64,000 bases of DNA from Bagarius yarrelli (GCA_005784505.1 VCAZ01000025.1:2604501-2668500), one strand, 5' to 3'. Positions 12,386 to 26,734 are shown, numbered from the stretch's first letter. A program made the numbers and translations. The notes: generated from the letters alone by a model not told the origin.

Positions 12386-15300
12386 TTAACGATAGCTGCG
12401 TGCAATTTGTGCTGCTTCCTCAATGGATTTCAAGTGGATCCTCTTGTACTTGCTCTTCATATCTTTCAGTAACATCAGCGCCTTTTCATATTCATTCCTA
12501 TCTACATCTTTGGCCTGGAGAACTTTCACTGCGTAAAGAAATAGACACAGAAAGTATTAATCATATCCTGTAGATTCTGTATGATTAAAATAGTTTATAA
12601 ATAAACATTAGCCTATATGACACTATTTATTTTCAAATATTTTTCCTGTCTTTTGGTAAATACTGATGTATAATACTGATCTTTAAGTGAAGAAAAATAG
12701 CCACAACTTGTGCACCATGAATCCAGCTCAGTCTATGCTACCCTGACTGCTCTTATTAGAGATGAGCAGCGATGGATTGAATGGTTAAGGTGCTGAGTTG
12801 TTAATCTGAAGACCAGAAACACCTGGGTTCAAGCTCCACCACCGACAAGCCAACCACTGTTGGGTCCTTGAGCAAGACCCTTAACCCTTCCTGCTCCAGG
12901 GGTGCTGTATCATAGCTGACCCTGCGCTCTGACCCCAACTTACTAAGATGGGATATGAGAAAAATGCATTTCATTGGCTCTGTACATGTACCTTGGACAA
13001 GTTGAATATTTTACATTTATTTAAAAGAACAGCTGCAACTCCAAACAGAGTAAGATTATCTATGATCATCAACAGAGCAAGAACATCTATGACATATGTG
13101 TCAAACTTTAGGCCCGCGGGGGCCACATCCGGCCAAGGGTACAATTATATCCGGCCCACGAGATCATTTTAAGTATCTTTTTTGCAATGGCAATATGAAG
13201 TGCCAATAACACACAAACTACAAATCCCATAATGCAGCGCAACAGCTTTCTGTATTCATTCCCATGTCAATTATGTCAGATCAATCAAGCGTCTGTTTAT
13301 GTATAGAACCTTCGTTTTAAGCTAAAGCCCCTAGCAAGAGCCAAGAGAATAGTTGATTTTTTAAAAACTGCTATCACTGATAAACAACTGTCCATCCTGA
13401 GAATCTCCACAGCACAGAATCAGCACGAAAAAATAGCATAAGAGCAAAGACAATGGAATAATAGAAAAATAATTTGCTGTTATTTTAACTTTTACTTAAC
13501 AGCACAATTTTTAGTTATATTTTATATTTCGAATTTATATAATTTTGACAGGAGATATTTGTAAGTTTATTTATTTTGGCTAACTATAACAATATAATAA
13601 CATTGTATCCTGTCTGTTCCTATTCATCCTTATGTTCTAAAAACGTTTAGTTTTAATCAGTTTTAATAAATGTTTATCCTGTTCGTCACACGACCTTTGA
13701 CCTTTGCTTTGAGTTCTGGATCCCTGTGCGATTCAGTCGTACTTTTTATGGAATCCTGTTTGGCCCACATTATTATTATATTTGTGTAACCCTAACAGAC
13801 CAGGCCCGTTGTGTTTTTTGCCACAGATTTCACAATACTTATTCACTGTTGTTGATTTCCTTGGCTGACCTGTCCTATATTTATTTATATGTACACTCGT
13901 GATTTTTCTTTTCTTTTTTATTAGATTTTTTATTTTTTCTACCAGCTGGGGAAATTTTGTGTGCAGTTGCTGCTGTTACAGAAAGTTGTTTAACGCTATA
14001 TGACCAATCAAAAGAAAGAACTTAATGTTGTAATATGAAAAAAATTGTGTTTAATTTAATGTATGCAAATTCACAAACTAAGCGTTAAACAGCTGTTTAA
14101 GTCTAATTCTTATTTTTGGGAAAACTAAACTACCGAACCGGCAACATTAAGGGAAATGCACTGTTCAGTGTAATAATGAAACTTACCCAAAGGGACTTCA
14201 GTTATTGTTTTTATTTCCTTCATTTCTGTGAGAATGTCGTTAACTTTCTCTTCTTTTGTTTTTTGTGGTTTTAAAGGAAGTGAATTCCTTGTCTAAAAAA
14301 AGATTATTTTTTTTGTGTTCAGACAAAATCTCAAACATATTGTGTTGTAACACACTCTTCTTCTAGATATAAACATGAATACAAAATGATAATAAGTTAT
14401 TAGCTAATGTAGCAAACAATTAAGCAAAGCTTAGAACCACTGAACATTATCTCCCATCATACCAGCACTTCAAACAATAACATCAAATAAACTTCAGAAA
14501 ATATATTATATCTTCATCATTATTATCATCAATGATTATCTTCATTAGCAGCCTGAAAGTATAACACCAAAACCATGTATTTCTGGATTACTTGTAATTT
14601 TGGCATAAAATTCAAAAAATCATAACTTTTTTCTTTTTTTTTCTTTTTTTTAGAAAGCATCTAATTGATAAGCATCTAATTTAACAGCTGTATAAATAAC
14701 CGTATCGTGCTGTGAAAAACAGTTGGTTCTGTTAGTTTAAGGTATTTCTATTCATATTTTTAAAATTTATATTATAAATGAAATAGAAAATATTTAAAGG
14801 AATGTAACGTCAAAGAATATAAGATTTCTCACTCTTTTTGGTTGTTCTTTATATGCTTTCTGTAGACAGTCAAGATTTGCTTTGGAATCTCTGTAAACGA
14901 ACAGGTTTTTCAGCGTGAAGTCCAGAGCTTTTACGGTCTGCTGGATTCCTGACAAACCATAAAAACCAAACAATATGATCTTCCAAAATATTTCCTCACT
15001 ATTGCAGCCTTATAAACGATTACGTACCAACAGGTTCAGGCAGGTCTACATCCAGATTATCATCTAGAAGGGCTTCAAATCCTAGGAATTTCTTTGGGTA
15101 TTGTTTTGTATCGTTCTCCTCAAAATAAGTAATGTCTGCTGACTGCTCTGTTCTGTCCTGATACTCGGGTTCAAGCCAATTATTCACCTGTGGAATATAA
15201 AGAAAATAAGACTATAAGTTTGCAGTTAAGACTGAGATACCCCCAAAACAAATAGTGAATTAAGTTAAATTATGTCTAAGGGTAACAATCTTAGTTGGAA

Positions 15301-16314
15301 CATTCTGATCTATCTGTTTTATTCAAAATAAATTACATGATTAAAGTTTGACTGTTCCAACAGTTCCATTTCCCATAATTCCCTCGATGCTAGCTAAAAT
15401 CACCTCTGTTACAAAGAACTGTTCTTCATTTTGCTGACTCTCGCTGGAGATTTCTGTATTTTCCCTTTCCAAAGGGACCTCATGGAAAGCACAGGAAACA
15501 GTTTTAACTTTCTCCATTTCCAATTCCTCAGTGTAGGTTTGTGAGAGGCTGGGGAGCAATATGTCAGGGCAGTTGAAATCGGATGGTTGTGGTCTGTTTT
15601 TTGGTTTAGTTCCAGTATCTGTAGAAGGGATTTCTGAAGCGCATAAAGCCTCTGCGGTCAAGGAAACCTTTAGTACCTTGGGAATTTGTGTTTTTACCTG
15701 CATTTGTAGAAGGAATGGGTTAAATTTAACAGTGAGGTTTAATTAGACTAGCAATATTCAAGCAGTTTGGAACAGTTTTAAATAAGAAACGTGTGCTTTT
15801 ATAAACAATTATTTTACAAATAGGATTGTCTGCAATGGGTAACGGGGTAAAGGGGCTTTTTTGTCGCATTTACTTTACAGCACAAGAAAAATTCTTCTTT
15901 ACATATTCCAGCTTAGAAAGTTGGGTTCAGAGCACAGGGTCAGCTATAATACACCGCACCTGGAGCAAGGACCCCACAGTGGCAGACTGGCGGCAGTGGG
16001 GCTTGAATCCCAGTCGGCCTTGTCCAACTCATAAATTTGGCAACAAATTATATTTTTTTTAACAAAAATGCCACATCAATTTTTTCTATGTCTTCATTAA
16101 TGTTGTGAGATATAATTGTTTTTTCATCTTTTATCCCCCTTTAAATATAGCAGAGTAATGGCTTGCCAGGTTACACAGCTATAAACTTTCCTAAGATTCA
16201 CACATTAACTAATATTTTAAATTACAGTAACTTTTTAGTATAAACTTATATTTAAACAAGCACATTGATATAAACCTGTGATTTACAGCTATTCTTAAAC
16301 TCAATCTAACTCAG

Positions 16315-16377
<63 letters not shown>

Positions 16378-17384
16378 CTACTGATCTTAAAATTGTTTCA
16401 CATTTTATCAAGGCCTTGGTTAAATAACAATAAACCTTAATAGCTTCAAAACAATATTATAACAATTATTTATAAATAAATACAATAACCTTTCTTTTAG
16501 GGTTAAGAGGAAGCACGAGATGTGGCTTTACATCTTTATTATCATTTGACTTTTTACGTTTTATTTTAATACCGAGTCTGTCTTGAAGAATCCAAGTCAA
16601 CATTGGTGGGTCACCTGAAACAATTAATTAGAATGAAAAAAAAAATTCTTCTTAGGTATTACTTGGTAATGAAATGTAACTATTACATGACAAAAAATGC
16701 ATAAAGAGCCTACCACTTCTCTGAGTAGTCAGTGGGTTTGAGTGAATAACGAGCTCGCTGAGCAAAGGAAGCAATGCCACAGCCAACAATGACTCTTCTA
16801 GTAATATCTGCCAAAAATCCCATCATTAAATAAATAATAATAATTTTTCTTAACCCGCTGTTTATTAAATATACTAAAATATGACAGCTGGAGGAAAATT
16901 AAACAGACCTTATTGTTAGCCAAATTTAAATATCGAAGCTCTGGAAATGGTGGACAGAAATTCAGGTCTTCCTTAAAATGTAGTTAAATAACAAACAGGA
17001 AATTACTACAAATGAAATAGATGTATTATGTATAACATTTTTGCTATATCGATCAATATTCATACCAACTGTGGTGATTCCAGATTCGTCTCTATATGAA
17101 AATGCTTCTGTTGAATAGCTTCAGAATCAGAGCAGAGTGTTGACAGAAAAAAAGAATTAATACATACCTTTCCATGGAGTTTTATTTTATTTATAAGCAT
17201 TGCATCTTATGTTTTAAGTACTATGTCGAGCTCTGAAGCACCTGACACCTGTAGCAGTGGCATCGACTGAAGGTAAGGGACTTCAGAGATCAGGTTTCCT
17301 TCTAAATTTAAATGCTGAAGCCTGAAATAAGTCCACATTAAAAAGCATTATCATAGGAAACTATATAAATATACACTGTGTATA

Positions 17385-17476
<92 letters not shown>

Positions 17477-20400
17477 TCCAGTATATACAGACCTTGAGAC
17501 AATGTGCACAAGCTAAACCTTAGGAAAGTAAAGGACTTAAGCCACTACACCACGGCCCGTATTATTATCTTTATTAATATTACTTGTATTATAATTACTT
17601 ATTTTTATAGCTATTGATTTTGCGGAACAAAGTTTACAGTCTGCCATGTGTGGGTCGTCAAAATTAATTTTCTGCTGAGCTTGACATCCTTTAGCTGCTG
17701 CCAAAGTTTTTATGCACTGAAAGGTCTGTCAATTACCTCACAAGAGGTATCGGTCTTTGGTATCGGAGTGTGTAACAAGCACAGGTTCACGAGCTCGATA
17801 TCAGTCCTAATACTGATTCAGTATCTGTATTTGTGTATCTCTAATTGATACTTAATTACAGTATGGAATATAATCAAAGACCCGATAAGCTGATATGCAG
17901 TCAATAGATTCCAAGCATGACTGTGATTAAACTCTAACCTTTTTAGACTTGAAAGACTTCCAAATACAGAAGAAGACAGTTTATTATCATCCAGCATCAA
18001 CACTTCAAGAGTCGGAAACAATGTGCTGGATTCAGATGCCCTGTTGTAGATAAGAACATTGATTGGGAATATTGTTTTTTTGTGTAAATACATCATTTGA
18101 TAGTAGACAGTAGATAATAATTAAACAGCACATACACATAACCGTAGGAAGGATCCGACCCGGACATATCTAATGGAAGTGTCTGCAGATTATTTCCAGT
18201 TAGATGAAGCACCTTTAATCTTGGTAGAAGCCCAATGGATAATATTCCTTGACTTGATAAACTATTATAGGACAGATCCAGAACCTACCACAAAAAAACA
18301 CTACAATTTTTAGAAATTTGCTAAAAATGATTTAGATCAATATGTTGTGCTTTAAAGAAAGCTATTTAATAAAAGCATCTTAGGATGTTTTAGATACTCA
18401 CTAGCATGACAATAATAAGCTTCAGTTGCTAACCCTATCCAAATAACCAATTTAGAAAGTACATCTTTCTATATTAAATTTGGACCTGATTTGTTTCATC
18501 TGTGGAAGTGACTTTACACTTCCACAAATGAAACCTGGATTATTAACATCCTTAGTTAACATCCTTAACTAGTTAACTAAGGATAACATCCTTAGTTAAT
18601 GTGTTAATTAGTGCAGTTTAGTTAATGTGTGAACATTTCCCTGGCCTTCGGGACTATAATTAAATGTGCGTGTGTGCATTAAAATGCATTTAGATGTGCA
18701 TACATGAATAAAAAGTAATTTTGTAAATTTTTTTACATTTATGTTTATAAAAAATATGGTTTGAACCATCATTATTAATCCAGGCTAAATTCACTAATAT
18801 TGTTTTTGGATTATCATAAATTATTTTAATATAGTTTGTCCAATTTCATATTTGAATCTAATGTTAATCCAGGAATCAACAATAAGATAATTTTCAGAAT
18901 TTACTCCGTTAAGGTTTTTTTAGTTTTTCTGCTAGACAAAAAAGGAAAAGATTTAAAATAGATTGAGGCGGGTTTGATCGACACACGCTGATGACATCAG
19001 ATGGTTATGATTGGTTGATTAAAATGTTGATTCAGGATTAACAAAGGATGTTAATCCAGGATTACAAAGTACTTGGCAAAATCACATCCACCGCCATACA
19101 CTATAGCTCCATATAGCTCTATAGTGATTTTGAAAGGGTTTAATGAAGATCATTTTTGAGTACACAGGTTTAAAATTGTTTAAGATCATGCTAGCTGCAC
19201 CAGGACAGATTAAATCCATGGCATTCATCCTAATATCAAATTCTGATATGGTAGAATTTTATTTTATGCATCAGACCCACCTCTAATCTAGGAAAATCAG
19301 CAGCATTAACTTCCACCGTGCAAACAGCATTCAGTGACAACTCCAGCTCTCTCAGTGCAGGAAATCTGCTGAAAGCCTCTGAAAAAACACCAGATAAAGT
19401 TTGATCAGCGGGTGTATTTACATGAAAAACATTTTGTATTTACATTTATATAACTTGCTCATTCATATTTTGCATAATTTTGGTAAATCTATATATATTA
19501 GGCATGTTAATCTTAGTCATGAGTAAAAGCTAAATATGCATTAAGACTCTTTTCTGTTCTGGCACTTAGAATAAACTCATTAAGTTCAGAACAGTCCAGT
19601 CACTGGCTGGTAAATATCATACAAGTTTGCTAACATATTATAACAGTATGCTCATCAGATGGAGAAATCAGAAGGAGCAGTCAGATTAATGTGATTTACT
19701 TAATTGGTTGGTCAGCGGTGATTCCTGTGTGGATGTGATTTTGCTAAGTAGGATGTGATTTTGGATTAACATCCTTTGTTGATCCTGTATCAACATTTTA
19801 GTCAAATTAATGCTGAAAAATATCTTATTGGTCGAGACTGAAAATTAATTAATTCTGAAACAATTTACTGACATTGACGATTCCTGGATTAACGTTGGAT
19901 CACAACTTGAAATCAGACAAACTATGCTAATATAATTTATGATAGTTCAGGATGAAATAAGTGAATTTCGAGTTTATTGATTATAATGATCCAAAATAAA
20001 CATGAATGAATTTAAACATTGAATTATAAACAATCACTAATAAACTACTGAATGTAAAATGCTCTGAAACGGTGACTGTAGAACCGCAATAGAGCAACAT
20101 TCTTACTATAAAACAGGGTTTTTATTTTATTAAATCACATTATTTTAACATTGGGGGTTAACATTGGTCTGGTGGGGGTTAATTTTTTTAGTCATATATA
20201 CAAGCATGTGATATTAAAGTAAAACATGATTGAAAATACAACAGTTAATAGGATATGAAAATGAGCTCACATTACCCAGCGGTAAAATGTTGTCAGAAGC
20301 ATTGATGTAGGCAACATTATCAAATTCCTCCAATCCTTCTTGTGTAACCTGTACAAACAAACATCAGATAAAAGAGAATCATTATATATTAGGAAAGTGA

Positions 20401-23400
20401 AAGCTTTTATTGTCTGAGAATGAAACCATAAAGCCTACCGACTCCAAGTTTCTTTCGCTTATGTCCACAGAGCAAAGATCAGATGGCCCGTCCACACAGT
20501 GTAAAGACATCTGAATATGAGTAAGAGAAGTAAACTTGATTAGATTAGATTAAATTTAAACTGATATCAGTGACTTGGGTGATAAGTAGATCTAATAAAG
20601 TGGAGTGTATGGATAGATAATAACAAACGCTGACAGCCATTCTCACCAAAATCTGTCTATTTAAAGTGTTTCCAGAATATTTGAATGTCCTTTGCTCCAC
20701 TGACTGATACAGTGGTCCTGAGGAAAAGTGTTCTACCGGTGTTGGTTGCTTCAGGATCTTGTATCGCTCCTCCACACTCACTCTGTGGGCAACTAACCAG
20801 TGTCCTGCTCCTTTAAATAAAAAACAATAGTAACTTTAAAACAATCTGGGCTTCACAATTAGCTCTGATATAATAACTGACTGAGTTGCATTTTTATTTG
20901 GTTGGTACACTATCTTGTGTTTTTACATGAAATCATTTAATGAACTCTTTTCTAAATGTAGAGAATATTTGGACCTTAATTAAGTGTCAATTGTATTTTA
21001 TTTTTTGAAACAGGGAAGTGGTATTGCAGTGGTTAAGGTGTTGGACTACCAACTTAAAAACTAGGGTTTGATTTCGAAAACCGCCCAGTTGCACTGCTGG
21101 GCCTCTGAGCAAGGCCCTTAATCCCTAATTGCTTAGTTGTATGACAGGGAAAAATGTAAGTCGCTCTGGATAAGGACCTATGCCAAATGATGTAAATGAA
21201 AAAAAATTCTTAGCATTTTTAGGACATTTTTATTTAATTGCAAAAAATAAGTGATGAGCAAATCATTTTCCGACATTATCACGTTACTCCACTCAAATGT
21301 AAATGTCTTTGTCACATATGGAAATTGTTTCTTCACTTCTTTACATATCCCATCATAGGTTGAGGTCAGAGCGCAGGTCTTCCTGGTCTTCCAATCAACA
21401 ACTTAGCGCCTTAACCATTTGAGCCACCACTGCCCCCACACCACTGCCCCTACTTCTCGTTAACAGTAATCAGGGGCACCTCTAGCAATTTTGGACCCTT
21501 GTACTAGTAATACAGATTTCTGGAGGCCTCAGAACTCTAACTAACTAATGGCGCCCCTGAAAAAGTAACCATATTCCTGTGCTGGCTAGAATAGTGGCGT
21601 AAGGCTAACAATGAACAATGCAATTGTCTCCAATGCAATTAATGCAGATGTAATAACATCAGAACCGTAGTGATATTTTTTTGTAGTGGAAATGGGTGCA
21701 GTAAATTCAATGTGACATTGATTCCATGTGATTGAATTGAGTTATGTAAAAACAGTACTTTTTGGTACGTTCGACATGATTTGACTATGTAGTACCGCGT
21801 AGTATATATACAGACAAATAGACAGAAAGGCATGTGCCTATAATGTCGATGCATAAATCCGACCCTGCTATATTTTAAAGGGGTTGGTTACCAGATTTCC
21901 ACATATAAATATTAATCAGAATAAAAAATTATATTAAACAAATATTTAAATGATATTTTGGCCTGAAAAAACAACATTTTTACATTCTTATCTTCTTAAC
22001 TGTTTTCATTCATTTTTAAGGTTTGTTTTTTATCTTAATTTTTTTGCATTACCACTGTGTATGCAGTGGGAGCACAGTGATTAGGGTGTTGGACTGCTAA
22101 TTGGAAGATTGCGGTTCACTTCTCACCAAGTTACCGCTGTTGGGCCCTTAAGCAAGGCCTTTAACCACCAATTGCTCAGCTGTAGAAAAGAGATAAATGT
22201 AAGTCGCTCTGGATAAGGGCGTCTGCCAAATAATGTAGATGTAAATGTGTATGAAATGTGCCTTAAATCTCATTAACCATTTATTTATTATTTTTCTGTA
22301 TTAAAAACTAAAGAGTAACAAAACTAAATCGGAAATATATAGTTTTGTTACTTTATATTTCAGATCTTGTTTTGTTACTTTTTATAGTAGGATATAATGA
22401 GGATTTATAGTCACTCAATAGTAACGCTTTATATGTTTATGTCTTATCTCTGAGAAACTTTACCCGGAAAACCAGTTCGAAGGAAAACTTTCTCCATTGT
22501 CCAGTTTAATATAGTAAGATATAATAATATAGTAATTATATAAATTAAATATATCATAGTAATATATAGTAGGATATAATATAGTAAGGTATAGAGTAAG
22601 ATATATAATAAGATATAAATATAATAAGATATAATATATAGTAATTATATAAATTAAATATATCATAAGTAAGATATTTAGTAGGAATATAATCTATAGG
22701 TAAGGTATAGAGTAAGATATAATAAGATATAATATAGTAAAATAGTAAATATATAATAAGCGTAGATAGTATGTAAGGAATTAAATATATGATAGTAAGA
22801 TATATATAAGGTAATAGTAAGGTATAAGTATAAGATATATAGTAGATAGAAGTAATATAGTAAGATATAGAAGTATAGACTATGGTAATATACTTAGTAA
22901 GAATAAGAGTAAGATATAATAGATATAAAATAGTAAAATAATAATATAGTAATTGTATGAATTAAATATATGATAGTAAGATATATAGTAGATATAATAA
23001 TATAGTAATTAATATTGATTTACATATATGATAGTAAGATATAATATATAGGTATAGAGTAAGATAGATATAGGATAAAATGAATATAATATAGTAAAAT
23101 ATAATAATATAGTAATGTAATGAATTAAATATATATAGTATAAAGATATAATATATACGATATAATATATAAGTAATTGTTATGAATTAAATATAATTAT
23201 AGTAATATATAATTAGTAAGGTATAGAGTAAGATATATAAGATAGTAATAATATAGAGTAAGATATATCGATAAAATAGTAAGATAGAGTAATATAAGAT
23301 ATAATATAGTAAAATAATAATATAGTAATTGTATGAATTCAAATATATGATATAAGATATAATATAGTAAGATATAATAATATAGTAATTGTATGAATTA

Positions 23401-23822
23401 AATATGATAGTAAGATATAATATAGTAGGTATAGAGTAAGATAATATAGTAGGATAAATATAGTAAGATATAGAGTAAGATATATAGTAGGATATAATAT
23501 AAGTAAGATATAGAGTAAGAATATAATATATAATATAGTAAAATATAATATATAGTAATTGTATGAATTAAATATGAATAGTAAGATATATATAGTAAAT
23601 ATAATAATATAGTAATTATATTGATTACATATATGATAGTAAGATATATAGTTAGGTATAATATAGTAGGATAAGTAAGATATAATAAGGTTTTGTATTA
23701 GTGTTTGATGTGTTTATGTTTTATCTGTCTTTACCTTCTTTTCTCTGATGAAATCTTGTTGGAAAACAGTTCGTAGGAAAACTTTCTCCGTTGCCCAGTT
23801 TATAAACTCCCAATCCAGCCAT
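12386..23822 (-). CDS. xrra1: X-ray radiation resistance-associated protein 1 (leucine-rich repeat protein), 17 coding exons
   Basis: Exons, 5' to 3': 23735-23822, 20647-20810, 20439-20510, 20276-20348, 19281-19378, about 18160-18284, 17939-18040, 17249-17321, 17066-17107, 16909-16971, 16714-16807, 16490-16614, 15404-15697, 15028-15187, 14833-14948, 14187-14292, 12386-12528. This gives 1938 nt, 645 residues plus stop; human XRRA1 is about 790. Matches to the human protein run from the N-terminus (GVYKLGNGESF, NCFPTR) through GHWLV, the PSDLC exon, the YINASDNILPLE exon, LRRs (FPALRELELS, VLDLSYNSL, FPTLEVLMLDDNKL, FPPELRYLNLANNK-like) to the C-terminal helix (EYEKALMLLKDMKSKY). XRRA1 is linked to the response to X-rays; its biochemical role is poorly known. 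The large exon 15404-15697 is a poorly conserved spacer. The exon 6 donor is uncertain: the better-looking GT at 18142 breaks the frame, while GT at 18159 keeps it. Intron 1 holds a 1.2-kb AT-rich minisatellite. Confidence 0.92.
12766..12975 (+). mobile_element. SINE (type 2), plus orientation
   Basis: Full-length-looking: GGTTAAGGTGCTGAGTTG, GGTTCAAGCTCCACC (B-box), GAGCAAGACCCTTAACC, then CTTACTAAGATGGGATATG. It lies in an xrra1 intron and is the best type 2 copy in the window. Confidence 0.85.
13095..13185. mobile_element. Possible hAT-type end in xrra1 intron
   Basis: GTGTCAAACTTTAGGCCCGC with GGGGGCCACATCCGGCC and TCCGGCCCACGAGATC is the kind of end seen in dispersed hAT-related repeats of vertebrates. 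The opposite end was not found with confidence, although TTTGGCCCACATTA occurs near 13760. Confidence 0.35.
15840..16030 (-). mobile_element. SINE (type 2), minus orientation
   Basis: Reversed copy: TTTACTTTACAGCACAAGAA, TTCCAGCTTAGAAAGTTGGG, GGAGCAAGGACCCC and GGGCTTGAATCCC. Confidence 0.75.
16314..16375. repeat. TCAA microsatellite
   Basis: About 15 perfect TCAA units in an xrra1 intron. A shorter run lies near 53968. Confidence 0.95.
17388..17472. repeat. AT microsatellite in xrra1 intron
   Basis: About 42 nearly perfect AT units, self-complementary. Confidence 0.95.
18810..19055. mobile_element. Inverted-repeat element, left arm (xrra1 intron 5)
   Basis: Contains TTAATCCAGGAATCAACAA and, at 19014-19053, a 40-base stretch that matches the reverse complement of 19766-19805 at 37 of 40 positions. 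Probably a MITE copy. Confidence 0.65.
19765..19955. mobile_element. Inverted-repeat element, right arm (xrra1 intron 4)
   Basis: Reverse-oriented relative of 18810-19055, sharing GATTCCTGGATTAACGTTGG and AACATCCTTTGTTGATCC. The two copies flank xrra1 exon 5. Confidence 0.65.
21014..21200 (+). mobile_element. SINE (type 1), plus orientation
   Basis: GAAGTGGTATTGCAGTGG through TGAGCAAGGCCCTTAATCCC to GTCGCTCTGGATAAGG, in xrra1 intron 1. Confidence 0.85.
21275..21440 (-). mobile_element. SINE (type 2), minus orientation, partial
   Basis: TTCTTTACATATCCCATCATA, GGTCTTCCTGGTCTTCCAATC and TTAACCATTTGAGCCACCAC. The middle of the element is deleted. Confidence 0.75.
22064..22250 (+). mobile_element. 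SINE (type 1), plus orientation
   Basis: Contains ATTAGGGTGTTGGACTGC, TGGGCCCTTAAGCAAGGCC and GTCGCTCTGGATAAGGGCG, one of the best preserved tails in the window. Confidence 0.85.
22432..22508 (-). pseudogene. Partial duplicate of xrra1 exon 1
   Basis: On the minus strand this stretch reads KLDNGESFPSNWFSG then a stop, closely matching xrra1 exon 1 (KLGNGESFPTNCFPT) at 23760-23800. The similarity continues into flanking sequence (the TTATGTCTTATCT type). It lies at the far end of the AT-rich minisatellite in xrra1 intron 1, so repeat expansion or unequal exchange probably copied the exon edge. It has lost the start codon and the exon donor region and is not expected to be coding. Confidence 0.7.
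22508..23690. repeat. AT-rich minisatellite in xrra1 intron 1
   Basis: About 1.2 kb of degenerate tandem units built from TAGTAAGATATAATA, AATATAGTAATTGTATG and AATTAAATATATGATAG. Unit order varies, giving a higher-order pattern. It separates xrra1 exon 1 from its partial copy. Confidence 0.9.
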
Positions 23823-23978
23823 TTTTATTCTTTATATCTGATGATAAAACAATAAAAATGGCTATTTCTAATTAATTAACCAGCAGCATACAGTGCATGT
23901 TGGAAATATATGCTACGATGTAGGGTACCAATATTAAAGCAGGCTGTTGTAGACCGGTCTCTTAGCGACAACCATAAA

Positions 23979-23998
23979 GCATTCTGGGAACTGTAGTA
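23979..23998 (-). promoter_or_regulatory. ZNF143/Staf-type (SBS) motif upstream of xrra1
   Basis: The plus-strand sequence gcattctgggaactgtagta is the reverse complement of the well-known ACTACAnTTCCCAGAATGC core-promoter element bound by ZNF143 (Staf) with THAP11. It lies about 160 bases upstream of the xrra1 start codon, where such sites usually sit. Related TTTCCCA(C/T)AAT stretches occur at about 24145 and 24617. The sequence match is direct; binding is inferred. Confidence 0.6.
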
Positions 23999-24687
23999 TA
24001 TAATATATAATATATATGTTAAAACGCTCAGAGTATTTTCATGTTTATTATAGCATTTTACCAAACAAGAAAGTAGAAAGTATATATGGATATTTTTGAT
24101 GGAAACTTTAAATGGGTTTAAAGAAATTACGAAATTCGGCTGCATTTCCCACAATTCAATCGGGTGCGGAAGTCGGCACTCAGTTTGCATAGAAAAAAAA
24201 ATTCATCACGAGATGCCATTTAAAGTAGCAGAGTATTTTAATGTGTAAAAGTTGACTATTTAGTAGTTCATGTATTTATCCCCACTTCAGTTAAAATGTT
24301 GAAGTTATAAATAATGCAATTGTCTCTATTCTCATTTAAACATTTAAAGTTTACAGCCGGACACATCTCATCTCTTAATGAACCGATACTGAGTCAAATC
24401 AAACTAAAAACATAGCGTCCGAATGTCACACGTCCTAACATATGAAGGCATATTCTCTTCTGCAGTAAAGGAGTGTGTATATATATATATACTACTAAAG
24501 TGTAGTATGTGGTAGTTATTTTTCTTATACATAAAAATCTAGATATTCCTTTATTTTCTACAGAAAACTTTAACTAATTCGAAGACACGTGACGTCCGGT
24601 TACTTCGTATGACAACATTTCCCATAATCCAATGCAGCGACTTTGGCACTCAGTCCAAAGAGCCTTTTCGCCAAAGCAGCGCAGCAA

Positions 24688-24693
24688 AGAGAA

Positions 24694-24756
<63 letters not shown>
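24688..24756. repeat. GA microsatellite in the neu3A promoter or 5' leader
   Basis: An almost pure (GA)n tract of about 70 bases lies just upstream of the probable first, non-coding exon of neu3 copy A. GA/CT tracts can act as GAGA-like promoter elements, but here this is only position-based inference. Confidence 0.9.
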
Positions 24757-24758
<2 letters not shown>

Positions 24759-25292
24759 TGTGTGTATGTGTGTGTTAAAAAGGGAGAGGACAGAGGAGAG
24801 AGAGTGAGATGCCGAGCGAGAGCTTAATATCCTCACCACTAGTCAGTCCACTGCAGAGGACCAGCACAAGGCGGACTCACAATCCATAACTGGGTAAATA
24901 TAAAAATAAAGATATTCTTTTTGCCTTTTTTACTCGCTAGCAGTTAAATCCTCATTAATATTCGTGTTGATTAGACACTTTTTACTTGTGTTAAGGGTTA
25001 ATAATTAACGTAAAAAAAATCGACATACTCACCGAATCGGCTGCGATATGATTCAATTTCACATCATCTGTAATTCCATTCCAATTCTTCCCTAATTTGC
25101 AAATCATGATAATGAACTCGAGAGGGACTATTTCGATTTATAAGCAATTAACTCCGCCCACCTTTTCAATAATAACCTTTTTAATAATTCATTGATTTAA
25201 AAAATAGTCATTAAAAAAACCTTATTTTTTTGTCTATTCTGATGCAGCGTCTCGTTTCATGGTGACATACATGACCTAAGAAGTTTTGATGA

Positions 25293-26677
<1,385 letters not shown>

Positions 26678-26734
<57 letters not shown>

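Noticed and set aside
16314..16375. Regular TCAA array considered as a CRISPR-like or satellite structure
   Set aside because: Pure tetranucleotide microsatellite without spacers, in a vertebrate intron.
22460..22666. Minus-strand 68-codon frame rich in Ile and Tyr
   Set aside because: AT-minisatellite translation. Only its last 15 codons matter, as the relic of xrra1 exon 1.
24600..24839. Frames with SLSLSLS or RERERER around the neu3A promoter
   Set aside because: Translation of the GA microsatellite.
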